The notes under the pieces are model-generated. The model was not told the origin of the DNA. It saw nothing but the letters and a program-made list of their open reading frames with translations, and did no database searches. A stretch of 64,000 nt of DNA, from the NCBI RefSeq assembly GCF_000720175.1, contig NZ_JOIX01000037.1:1-64000 (forward strand). Reading direction: 5' to 3'. The position numbers and the translations under genes were made by a program. Source of the DNA: Streptomyces sp. NRRL S-337 (GTDB lineage Bacteria > Actinomycetota > Actinomycetes > Streptomycetales > Streptomycetaceae). Numbering within the stretch: the first letter of the stretch is position 1; each line of letters opens with the position of its first letter. Shown here piece after piece: positions 16,383 through 23,483 of this stretch.

Positions 16383-18203
16383 TCAGCGCCGGGCGTACTC
16401 ACGGAAGCCGCGGCCCGTCTTGCGTCCGAGGCACCCCGCCGCGACGAGGTGCTCCAGCAGCGGCGCGGGGGCCAGTCCCGGGTCGCGGAATTCGGCGTGC
16501 AGGACCTTCTCGATGGCCAGCGAGACGTCCAGGCCGACCACGTCGAGGAGCTCGAACGGGCCCATCGGGTAGCCGCCGCCGAGCTTCATCGCCGCGTCGA
16601 TGTCGTCCAGCGACGCGTAGTGCTCCTGGACCATCTTGATCGCGTTGTTCAGGTACGGGAACAGCAGCGCGTTCACGATGAAGCCGGCCCGGTCGCCGCA
16701 GTCCACCGGGTGCTTGCGGACCCGGGCGCACACCGTCCGCACGGTCGCGTGCACCTCGTCGGAGGTCAGGACCGTCCGCACCACCTCGACCAGCTTCATC
16801 GCCGGCGCCGGGTTGAAGAAGTGCATCCCGATGACGTCCTGCGGGCGCGAGGTGGCCCGGGCGCAGGCCACGACCGGCAGTGACGAGGTCGTGGTGGCCA
16901 GGACCGCGCCCGGCTTGCAGACCTTGTCCAGCGTCCGGAACAGCTCCTGCTTGACGGCGAGATCCTCGGCCACCGCCTCGACGGCCAGGTCCACGTCCGC
17001 GAACGCGTCCAGCGTCCCGGACGGCGTGATCGCCGCCAGCGCCGCGTCCCGGGCCTCGGCGGTCAGCCGGCCCTTGTCCACGGACCGGCCCAGCGACTTG
17101 GCGATCCGGGCCTTCGCCTTCTCCGCCTTCTCCGCGCTGCGGGCGGCCAGCACGACCTGATATCCCGCCTTGGCGAAGACCTCGGCGATCCCGCTGGCCA
17201 TCGTCCCGGAACCGGCCACGCCGACCCGGGTGACCGTACGCCCGGCCGCGGCCTCGCCGCTGACCGCCGGGCTCTCCGCGTCCGGCACCACCGTGGCCGA
17301 GCCCGGTGCCTCGTACGTGTAGAAGCCGCGGCCCGCCTTGCGGCCGGTCAGCCCGGCCTCGGCCAGCTGGCCCAGGATCGGCGCGGGGGCGTGCAGCCGG
17401 TCCTGGGACTCGGCGTACATCGCCTCCAGGACGGTCCGGGCGGTGTCCACGCCGATCAGGTCGAGCAGTGCCAGCGGGCCCATGGGCAAGCCGCAGCCGA
17501 GCCGCATCGCGGCGTCGATGTCCTCACGGGTGGCGTACCGCGACTCGTACATCGCGGCGGCCTGGTTCAGATAGCCGAAGAGCAGGCCGTCGGCGACGAA
17601 CCCGGGCCGGTCACCCACCGCGATCGGGTCCTTGCCCAGGTCGCGGGCGAGCTCGGTGACCGCGGCGACCGCGGTCGGCGCGGTGAGCACCGAGGAGACC
17701 ACCTCGACCAGCTTCATGGCCGGTGCGGGGTTGAAGAAGTGCAGCCCGAGCACCCGCTCGGGACGCTGCGAATCGGCGGCGAGCCGGGTCACCGACAGTG
17801 CGTTGGTGCCGGTGGCCAGCACGGCGTCCGGCCGCACCACGGCGTCCAGTTCGGCGAAGACCTGCCGCTTGAGTTCGTAGTCCTCGGGGACCACCTCGAT
17901 GACCAGATCGGCGTCCGCGGCGGCCTGCAGATCGGTGAAGGTGCGGAAACGGGCCAGGACGTCCTGCCGCTCGCGCTCGGTGATCCGCTCGCGGCGCACC
18001 GCACGGGCCGTGGCGGCCTCCAGCGCGGCGACGGCATGCCGGGCCGCGGCCTCGTCGGTGTCGATGCCGATGACCTCGCGGCCGGCCCGGGCGAGCACCT
18101 CGGCGATGCCGGTGCCCATCGTGCCCAGGCCGACGACGGCCACGGTGGAGAGGGACAGTGGGGAGATGTCGGGGGAGAGATCAGGGGTGGACGAAGGGCC
18201 CAT
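16383..18203 (-). CDS. 3-hydroxyacyl-CoA dehydrogenase, tandem-duplicated
   Basis: A 606-aa fusion of two complete 3-hydroxybutyryl/3-hydroxyacyl-CoA dehydrogenase units. Unit 1 starts with VAVVGLGTMGTGIAEVLARA (about 22-41), unit 2 with VGVAGSGTMASGIAEVFAKA (about 325). Both keep LHFFNPAPAMKLVEV / MHFFNPAPAMKLVEV with the catalytic His, and each ends in a C-terminal GRKAGRGFYTYE / GRKTGRGFREYA segment. Each unit alone is the size of Hbd. It oxidises or reduces 3-hydroxyacyl-CoA with NAD(P)(H); upstream of ccr it may supply 3-hydroxybutyryl-CoA on the way to crotonyl-CoA. Start ATG 18203. Confidence 0.92.
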   Translation of the reverse strand: MGPSSTPDLSPDISPLSLSTVAVVGLGTMGTGIAEVLARAGREVIGIDTDEAAARHAVAALEAATARAVRRERITERERQDVLARFRTFTDLQAAADADLVIEVVPEDYELKRQVFAELDAVVRPDAVLATGTNALSVTRLAADSQRPERVLGLHFFNPAPAMKLVEVVSSVLTAPTAVAAVTELARDLGKDPIAVGDRPGFVADGLLFGYLNQAAAMYESRYATREDIDAAMRLGCGLPMGPLALLDLIGVDTARTVLEAMYAESQDRLHAPAPILGQLAEAGLTGRKAGRGFYTYEAPGSATVVPDAESPAVSGEAAAGRTVTRVGVAGSGTMASGIAEVFAKAGYQVVLAARSAEKAEKAKARIAKSLGRSVDKGRLTAEARDAALAAITPSGTLDAFADVDLAVEAVAEDLAVKQELFRTLDKVCKPGAVLATTTSSLPVVACARATSRPQDVIGMHFFNPAPAMKLVEVVRTVLTSDEVHATVRTVCARVRKHPVDCGDRAGFIVNALLFPYLNNAIKMVQEHYASLDDIDAAMKLGGGYPMGPFELLDVVGLDVSLAIEKVLHAEFRDPGLAPAPLLEHLVAAGCLGRKTGRGFREYARR

Positions 18204-18596
18204 CGCGAACTCCTGAGGGTGTTCCCCTGAAGGGCAGGGGAGAAGTGACGACTGAAGGGGTGGCCGCGCGGACGCGAGGGGCAGCGGATACGCGGCGGCC
18301 GGAGCGCGGCGGGGCCGCGGAGGCCGCAGCGCTGCTGGCAGCGCCGGCGGTGGGGGAGCCGCGGCGGGCCCTGTCCCGGGGCCGTGCCGTGCTCTGTATC
18401 GAGGTCGTGCTGTTGCGGTGCCGAACCGACTTCACTCTGTGGCGGCTGCGTCACCAGGCCGCCCGAGCAGGGGTGCTGCTCGTTCCAGCAGGTTAACCGG
18501 TGGGTAACCGCAGCGCCAGGGGTAGGGCGGGTCATTAGTCTGTGGTGCAGGCCACGTCTCGGCAACCGGGGCGCCCCGGCGGGAGGGAAGCGGCAA
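18204..18596. other. Divergent intergenic region, promoters presumed
   Basis: 393 bp between the leftward dehydrogenase and the rightward HEAT-repeat gene. Open frames here lack a plausible product. Near 18491-18509 there is a GGTTAACC/GGGTAACC near-repeat preceded by a small CTGCT-N6-AGCAG hairpin. I see no promoter hexamers good enough to call. Confidence 0.45.
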
Positions 18597-19283
18597 ATGG
18601 AAGACGAATTCCACGAGTTGACGGACCGGGTGCGGGCCGAACTCCGCTCCCCACAGGATCTGGTCGCCTACGAGCGCCTGCTGGGGCTCGCCCGCAAGAA
18701 CACCCCCGCCGGGCGGGAAGAACTCGCCCGGATGCTGGTCGCCGTCGAACGCCCCCTGTGGGCCCGTGAGATCGCCGCCTTCATCCTGGGCTGCGCCGGC
18801 GACAAACGCGCCTTCGAGACGCTCGTACTGCTGCTGAACTACCGCGATCCGGTGCGCTGCGCCACCGCGGCCCACGCCCTGAGCCGGCTCGGCGACCCGC
18901 GCACCGCCCGCGCCGCGGCCGCCCTCGCCACCAACCCGCTGCGCACCGCGTACGCCCTGCACCCGGTCCGGCTCCTCGCCGAGCTGCGCGCACCGCAGTC
19001 CGTGCCGGCGCTGATCGCCACCCTGGAGCGGCTGCTGACCCCGCACAACCCCTACTGGCGGGTGGCACTCGCCTGCGTCGAGGGCCTGGGCGCCCTGGGC
19101 GACCGCCGCGCCGTACCCGCCCTCACCGCCGCCACCGGCCACCCCCGCCTGGCCGCCGCCGCGGCGGCCTCACTGGCCCGGCTCGGGGTCCACGAGCTTC
19201 CGGGGGACGAGGGGCGGGGCGACGGGGGTGCGGGCGCCGCTGAGGAGGGCCCGGCGACCGCTGAGGAGGGACCGGCGGGCTGA
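18597..19283 (+). CDS. HEAT-repeat protein
   Basis: A 228-aa helical-repeat protein. From about residue 50 it contains four or five HEAT-like units (for example RDPVRCATAAHALSRLGDPR and YWRVALACVEGLGALGDRRA, each with the LGD/DP-x-R turn). The C-terminal ~30 residues are low-complexity Gly/Glu-rich. Such proteins are binding scaffolds; no catalytic motif is present. The ATG at 18597 follows GGGAGGGAAG, an excellent ribosome binding site. The gene ends 16 bp from the convergent acetyltransferase. No operon partner suggests its target. Confidence 0.8.
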   Translation: MEDEFHELTDRVRAELRSPQDLVAYERLLGLARKNTPAGREELARMLVAVERPLWAREIAAFILGCAGDKRAFETLVLLLNYRDPVRCATAAHALSRLGDPRTARAAAALATNPLRTAYALHPVRLLAELRAPQSVPALIATLERLLTPHNPYWRVALACVEGLGALGDRRAVPALTAATGHPRLAAAAAASLARLGVHELPGDEGRGDGGAGAAEEGPATAEEGPAG

Positions 19284-19299
19284 AGCGGTCAGCTGGAGA

Positions 19300-19944
19300 T
19301 CACGCGATGTCCGCCCTGGTGTCCCGAGAACACGGCGTGGGGTCCGGAGAACACGGGGAGAGCGGGCGCCGGTAGCGCAGCTCGGGGACGCTGCTGCCGC
19401 CCACCTTGTACGTCTCCTCCGCCCCGTCCGCCACGAAGCCGGCGCGCTCGTAGAACCGCCGGGCGCGGGCGTTGCCGCGCACCACCCACAAATACAGCGC
19501 GCGGTATCCGCTCTGCCGTGCCCGGTCCGTGCCCGCGGCCAGCAGGGCGCGCCCGACGCCGGTGCCGATCCGCTCGGGCGCGACGTACAGCGCGAACAGC
19601 TCACCCGCGGTCGGGCGCGGGTCGGGCAACTCCTCGGCGCCCGGGGCCACATCGGGATCGCGGGCCGGGCCGACCGAGGCCCAGCCGACCACCTCGCCGG
19701 CCGACTCCGCCACCAGGTCGACCACTTCCGGCGAGCGCCGCCCGAACCACGACCGCCGCCGCTCGGCGTCCGCCGCCACGCTCATCCCGTCCAGATACGT
19801 CTGCGGCATCAGCCCGCGGTACGCCGCCTGCCAACCGCGGACCCGCACCGCCGAGACCGCCTCGATGTCGGCCTCGCCCATTTCCCGTATCCGGAGCGGC
19901 CCTGCCGGCCTCCTGTCCCTGCTCCTGCTCCTGTCCGTGTCCAT
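19300..19944 (-). CDS. GNAT family N-acetyltransferase
   Basis: A 214-aa acetyl-CoA-dependent acetyltransferase. The GNAT core runs from about residue 18 to 185: LRIREMGEADIEAVSAVR (beta1-alpha1), then the acetyl-CoA loop ELFALYVAPERIGTGVGRAL with the V-x-x-x-x-G-x-G-x-A-like turn, and ALYLWVVRGNARARRFYERA (motif B). The last ~25 residues (SPCSPDPTPCS) are low-complexity. ATG 19944 was chosen because the longer open frame is a shadow of the SDR gene. It is divergent from the MerR-controlled SDR gene. The acceptor is unknown. Confidence 0.85.
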   Translation of the reverse strand: MDTDRSRSRDRRPAGPLRIREMGEADIEAVSAVRVRGWQAAYRGLMPQTYLDGMSVAADAERRRSWFGRRSPEVVDLVAESAGEVVGWASVGPARDPDVAPGAEELPDPRPTAGELFALYVAPERIGTGVGRALLAAGTDRARQSGYRALYLWVVRGNARARRFYERAGFVADGAEETYKVGGSSVPELRYRRPLSPCSPDPTPCSRDTRADIA

Positions 19945-20001
19945 GAGGGAGAGGCTAGGGGCCCGGTCAAGGGGGCTTTTGGAGTTTCCGCGGCCGTGCG
20001 C

Positions 20002-20041
20002 TTGACCTTGCCCCTGGGGGCAGGGTTCGAGACTTCCGGCA
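20002..20041 (+). promoter_or_regulatory. MerR-family promoter/operator, probably leaderless
   Basis: A -35-like TTGACC at 20002-20007 overlaps the dyad ACCTTGCCCCTGGGGGCAGG (20005-20024, arms CCTTGCCCC/GGGGGCAGG) that occupies an over-long spacer, the hallmark of MerR-activated promoters. A -10 with 19-21 bp spacing would be around 20027-20034, putting transcription start at or next to the ATG at 20041. A merR gene follows the SDR gene. Confidence 0.65.
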
Positions 20042-20907
20042 TGGCACACAGCGCGACCCCGCACACCACGCACACCACCCCCACCATGAAGACCCCGTCG
20101 ACGCGGCAGGAGCCCGGGCCGAACGCCACCGGAACCGGCAGGCATCCCACGGACACCCCGCCGCGCCGGGTGGTGATCGTCACCGGCGCCGGTACGGGGA
20201 TCGGGCGGGCTGCCGCCCGGGCCTTCGCGGCGGAGGGCGCGCGGGTACTGGCGGTGGGCCGCCGGGCCGAGCCGCTGGCGGAGACGGCGGCGGACGCCGA
20301 GGGGGACGGCGAGATCGTCCCGTACACCGCCGACATCACCGCGGACGACGCCCCGTCGAACCTCGTCCGCCACGCGATCGAGACGTACGGCAGGCTGGAC
20401 GTACTGGTCAACAACGCCGCCATAGTGGGCACCGGGGCACTCGGCAGCTTCACCAAGGAGGCGATGGCGGCGCAACTGGCGACGAACCTCGTCGCGCCCG
20501 TACTGCTGACGCAGGAAGCGGTGCCCCATCTGGAGCGGACCGGCGGGGTGGTGGTCAACATCAGTACCTCGATCGGCCAGCGCGGCTGGCCCGGCAATGC
20601 GGTCTACGCCGCGACCAAGACGGGGCTCGAACTGCTCACCCGTAGCTGGGCGGTGGAACTCGCACCGCGCGGGGTGCGGGTGGTGGCGGTCGCCCCCGGC
20701 GCGATCGAGACCCCGATCGCGCTCCACCAGGGCCTGCCCGAGGAACAGCGGGCGGCGCTCCGCGCATGGCAGATCGCGCACACGCCGATGGGACGGATCG
20801 GCCGTCCCGAGGAGGTGGCCTGGGCCATCACCCACCTGGCCGCCCCGTCCGCCTCGTTCGTCACGGGGGTGATCCTCCCGGTCGACGGCGGAGCGGTGGT
20901 CGGCTGA
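20041..20907 (+). CDS. Short-chain dehydrogenase/reductase
   Basis: A 288-aa classical SDR. After a ~40-residue Thr/His/Pro-rich N-terminal tail come VVIVTGAGTGIGRAAARAFA (cofactor motif TGxxxGxG), VLVNNAAI (NNAG-type), NISTSIGQRG with the catalytic Ser, and YAATK (YxxxK). It ends with TGVILPVDGG as in the family. It oxidises or reduces an unknown alcohol/ketone with NAD(P)(H). ATG 20041 coincides with the predicted transcription start of the MerR-type promoter (leaderless); an in-frame ATG at 20086 would remove the tail but has no better ribosome site. Likely induced through the MerR gene at 21036. Confidence 0.9.
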   Translation: MAHSATPHTTHTTPTMKTPSTRQEPGPNATGTGRHPTDTPPRRVVIVTGAGTGIGRAAARAFAAEGARVLAVGRRAEPLAETAADAEGDGEIVPYTADITADDAPSNLVRHAIETYGRLDVLVNNAAIVGTGALGSFTKEAMAAQLATNLVAPVLLTQEAVPHLERTGGVVVNISTSIGQRGWPGNAVYAATKTGLELLTRSWAVELAPRGVRVVAVAPGAIETPIALHQGLPEEQRAALRAWQIAHTPMGRIGRPEEVAWAITHLAAPSASFVTGVILPVDGGAVVG

Positions 20908-20934
20908 GCCCGCCCGGGCCCGTGCCGTCATGGG

Positions 20935-20959
20935 CCCGGCCCGGCCCGGCCCGGCCCGG
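20935..20959. repeat. Five tandem CCCGG pentamers
   Basis: Five exact copies of CCCGG lie between the SDR and merR genes. It is a simple-sequence tract likely to vary in length between strains. It could fold weakly but has no palindromic terminator form. Confidence 0.8.
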
Positions 20960-21035
20960 ATCCGTGGCCGGGCCACCACCGCACTCGTGTTCCGTGCTGG
21001 AATCGGCTGCGAGGCTGGAGCCGAGGGAGGGGCCC

Positions 21036-21395
21036 GTGCGGATCGGGGAGTTGGCGGAGGTCACGGGGGCGACGCCGCGGGCGTTGCGGAACTACGAGCG
21101 GGAGGGGCTCATCGCCTCCGTCCGGGAGGCGAACGGCTATCGGGTCTACGACGCCCGCGCGGTCCTACGGGTGCGCAACATCCGCCACCTGCTGGCGGCC
21201 GGGCTCACGCTCGCCGACGTCCGCTGTTTCACCTCCTGCCTGGACGGCGACATGACCACCGCCCCGCCGTCCGCGGAGGGGCTGCGGATCGCCCGTGAGC
21301 GGCTCGCCGTCATCGACGAGCGGATCGCCGCCCAGACCGAGGCCCGCGACCGCCTGGCGCGGGCCCTGGAGGCCGTCCCGGCCGCTTCTGCGTGA
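21036..21395 (+). CDS. MerR family transcriptional regulator
   Basis: A 119-aa short MerR regulator. The N-terminal winged helix VRIGELAEVTGATPRALRNY (residues 1-20) is followed by EREGLIASVREANGYRVYDA and a long dimerisation coiled coil ending about residue 112. It lacks an extended effector domain and clustered Cys residues, so metal or redox sensing is not indicated. GTG 21036 follows GAGGGAGGGG. It lies 128 bp after the SDR gene, whose promoter carries a MerR-type dyad, so it most likely activates that promoter by untwisting its long spacer. Confidence 0.9.
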   Translation: MRIGELAEVTGATPRALRNYEREGLIASVREANGYRVYDARAVLRVRNIRHLLAAGLTLADVRCFTSCLDGDMTTAPPSAEGLRIARERLAVIDERIAAQTEARDRLARALEAVPAASA

Positions 21396-21412
21396 GCGGC
21401 CGGCCGGCTGGT

Positions 21413-22480
21413 TCAGATGAGGGTCAGCTGGGTCGGCCCCGGCCCCGGGGGCGTGGGCGCAGGCGTAGGTGTGGAATCGGCTGAGGGCGTGGAATTTTCG
21501 GCCGGGTCCCCGGACGGCGGGCGGATGCGGCGGGTCTCCCCGGAGCGGGCGGGGCCGATGCCGTATTCGGCGGCGAGTTCGTGGACCTGGCGGGTGATCC
21601 GGCGCTGGTACCACGTGGGCGCGTAGGCGCCGTCCGCGTACATCGTCGCGTAGCGCCGTACGAGATGCGGGTGGTGGCGGTCCAGCCAGGACAGGAACCA
21701 CTCGCGGGCGCCGGGGCGCAGGTGCAGCACCAGCGGTGTGACGGATCCCGCGCCGGCCTCCGCGATGGCACGGACCGTGCCGCGCAGCTGCTCCGGCGCG
21801 TCGCCGAGGAACGGGATGACGGGTGCCATCAGCACGCCGCAGGGAATGCCGTGCGCGGTGAGGGTGCGCACCACGTCCAGCCGGCGTTCGGGGGCGGGCG
21901 TGCCGGGCTCGACCGTGCGCCACAGCTCGTGGTCCAGGAAGCCGACGGAGACCGAGATGCCGACGTCGGTGATCCCGGCGGCCTGCCGCAGGAGTTCCAG
22001 GTCGCGCAGGATGAGCGTGCCCTTGGTGAGGATCGAGAACGGGTTGGCGTGATCGCGCAGGGCCGTGAGGATGCCGGGCATGAGGCGGTAGCGGCCCTCC
22101 GCGCGCTGGTAGCAGTCGACGTTGGTGCCCATCGCGATGTGGTCACCGCGCCAGCGGCGCCCGGCCAGTTCGCGGCGCAGTAGTTCCGGTGCGTTGATCT
22201 TCACCACGATCTGGGAGTCGAAGCCGAGGCCGGTGTCCAGGTCCAGATAGCTGTGGGTCTTGCGCGCGAAACAGTAGACGCAGGCGTGGCTGCAGCCTCG
22301 GTAGGGGTTGACCGTCCATTCGAACGGCATCCGGGAGGCCCCCGGGACGCGGTTGACGAGGGAACGGGCGCGCACCTCGTGGAACGTGATCCCGCGGAAT
22401 TCGGGGGTGTCGATCGTCCGGCTGACCACGTCCGCACCGAACAGTGCGGCCGGGCCGTCACCCAGGTTGTCCCAGCGCAT
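21413..22480 (-). CDS. Radical SAM protein, Rv2578c-type
   Basis: A 355-aa radical SAM enzyme. NPYRGCSHACVYCFARKTH (about residues 48-66) carries the CxxxCxxC cluster that binds [4Fe-4S] and SAM. The sequence (Rv2578c/SplB-like subgroup: AMGTNVDCYQRAEGRYRLMP, FSILTKGTLILRDLELL) resembles the actinobacterial Rv2578c family; related SplB proteins repair spore photoproduct, but the substrate of this group is not established. The C-terminal ~40 residues are Pro/Thr-rich. ATG 22480 follows GGAGGCCCG; the longer frame would run through the promoter. A LexA-like box overlaps its promoter, suggesting DNA-damage control. Confidence 0.85.
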   Translation of the reverse strand: MRWDNLGDGPAALFGADVVSRTIDTPEFRGITFHEVRARSLVNRVPGASRMPFEWTVNPYRGCSHACVYCFARKTHSYLDLDTGLGFDSQIVVKINAPELLRRELAGRRWRGDHIAMGTNVDCYQRAEGRYRLMPGILTALRDHANPFSILTKGTLILRDLELLRQAAGITDVGISVSVGFLDHELWRTVEPGTPAPERRLDVVRTLTAHGIPCGVLMAPVIPFLGDAPEQLRGTVRAIAEAGAGSVTPLVLHLRPGAREWFLSWLDRHHPHLVRRYATMYADGAYAPTWYQRRITRQVHELAAEYGIGPARSGETRRIRPPSGDPAENSTPSADSTPTPAPTPPGPGPTQLTLI

Positions 22481-22524
22481 CGGGCCTCCTTCTGCATGCT
22501 GCATGCCGTCGAGCCCCCGGCGCC

Positions 22525-22542
22525 ATAATAGAACACGTGTTC
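22525..22542 (-). promoter_or_regulatory. LexA-like (SOS) box overlapping a -10 element
   Basis: The perfect palindrome GAACACGTGTTC (22531-22542) matches the actinobacterial LexA box pattern GAAC-N4-GTTC. On the minus strand it is directly followed by TATTAT (22530-22525), a good -10 hexamer for the radical SAM gene. A second GAACACG occurs about 12 bp further upstream (22553-22547). LexA bound here would block the promoter. Confidence 0.65.
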
Positions 22543-22664
22543 CCCTCGTGTTCTCCTCCCGTCCGACGGGGCGGGCCCGGGCGGATTTTGGGCGCGCACC
22601 CCAGTGGTGGTTGGCTTGGCCGCGCATCGCAGGACCGGCAGCCGACTACTGGAGGAAGACGCAC

Positions 22665-23108
22665 ATGGGTCAGGTCGAGGCCACCACGCAGCGCGAGATC
22701 GCGGCGGACCCGGAGGACGTGTTCGACGCGCTCGCCGACTACAGCGGCACGCGCCAGCAGCTGCTGCCCGAGCACTTCTCGGAGTACGAGGTCCGCGAGG
22801 GCGGCGACGGCAAGGGCACCCTCGTCCACTGGAAGCTCCAGGCCACGAGCAAGCGGGTGCGCGACTGCCTGCTGGAGGTCGACGAGCCCACCGACGGCCA
22901 GCTCGTGGAGAAGGACCGCAACTCCTCCATGGTGACCACCTGGGTCGTCACGCCGGCCGGCGAGAAGCGCGCCAGGGTCGTCGTCACGACCACCTGGCAG
23001 GGCGCGGGCGGTATCGGCGGCTTCTTCGAGCGGACCTTCGCCCCCAAGGGCCTCGGCCGGATCTACGACACCATCCTCGCCAACCTCGCGGCGCGCATGG
23101 AGAAGTGA
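22665..23108 (+). CDS. SRPBCC (polyketide cyclase-like) family protein
   Basis: A 147-aa START/Bet v1-fold protein with a hydrophobic cavity. It begins GQVEATTQREIAADPEDVFD, the characteristic first strand and helix, and ends with a long C-terminal helix (GRIYDTILANLAARMEK). Such proteins bind or cyclise small hydrophobic ligands. The ATG at 22665 follows GGAGGAAG at good spacing; the open frame upstream crosses the radical SAM promoter and is not coding. It is divergent from the radical SAM gene, about 120 bp from the LexA-like box, and stands alone otherwise. Ligand unknown. Confidence 0.85.
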   Translation: MGQVEATTQREIAADPEDVFDALADYSGTRQQLLPEHFSEYEVREGGDGKGTLVHWKLQATSKRVRDCLLEVDEPTDGQLVEKDRNSSMVTTWVVTPAGEKRARVVVTTTWQGAGGIGGFFERTFAPKGLGRIYDTILANLAARMEK

Positions 23109-23483
23109 TCGGACGTCGTACGTCCCCTGTGCGTCACGCATCCCTGCGCCGCGCGTCCCTGTGCGTCGTACGTCCCTGGGTGTCATGCGCGCGCGGTTCG
23201 CCACCGGCGTCGGGTGCTTCCTGCGCTGAGTGCGGACGTCACATGCGTCACCCTGGACGCGTTGCGTCACGCTCACCGGTTCGGGTGGTTTCGGCCGCGC
23301 CGAGGTGCCCAGGCCGTCGGACCCGTTCCGTACGGAAAGCCCTGATGGGAGACCAAGGGGCCTGCCCGACAAGGCACTTGACGTCCGTTCCCGCCGCGCC
23401 CGACCCCTTTCGTCGCGCTTGAACGCTGTTGTCGCCCAATGCGAGAAATTGGGCGGCAACAGGCGTGACGAGGGGAGCAGCAC
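23109..23483. other. Intergenic, imperfect repeats and a large hairpin
   Basis: The first 150 bp hold imperfect repeats of CGTCCCTGTGCGTC-like words (about 23112-23180), with no protein product. The last part contains the 15-bp hairpin described at 23426-23462, in the leader of the MFS gene. Confidence 0.6.
23426..23462 (+). promoter_or_regulatory. 15-bp inverted repeat in the MFS gene leader
   Basis: CTGTTGTCGCCCAAT (23426-23440) pairs with ATTGGGCGGCAACAG (23448-23462) around a 7-nt loop; the only non-Watson-Crick pair is T-G. It sits 21 bp before the GTG start at 23484 and no T tract follows, so it looks more like an operator or a leader-RNA structure than a terminator for the upstream SRPBCC gene. 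Confidence 0.6.
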
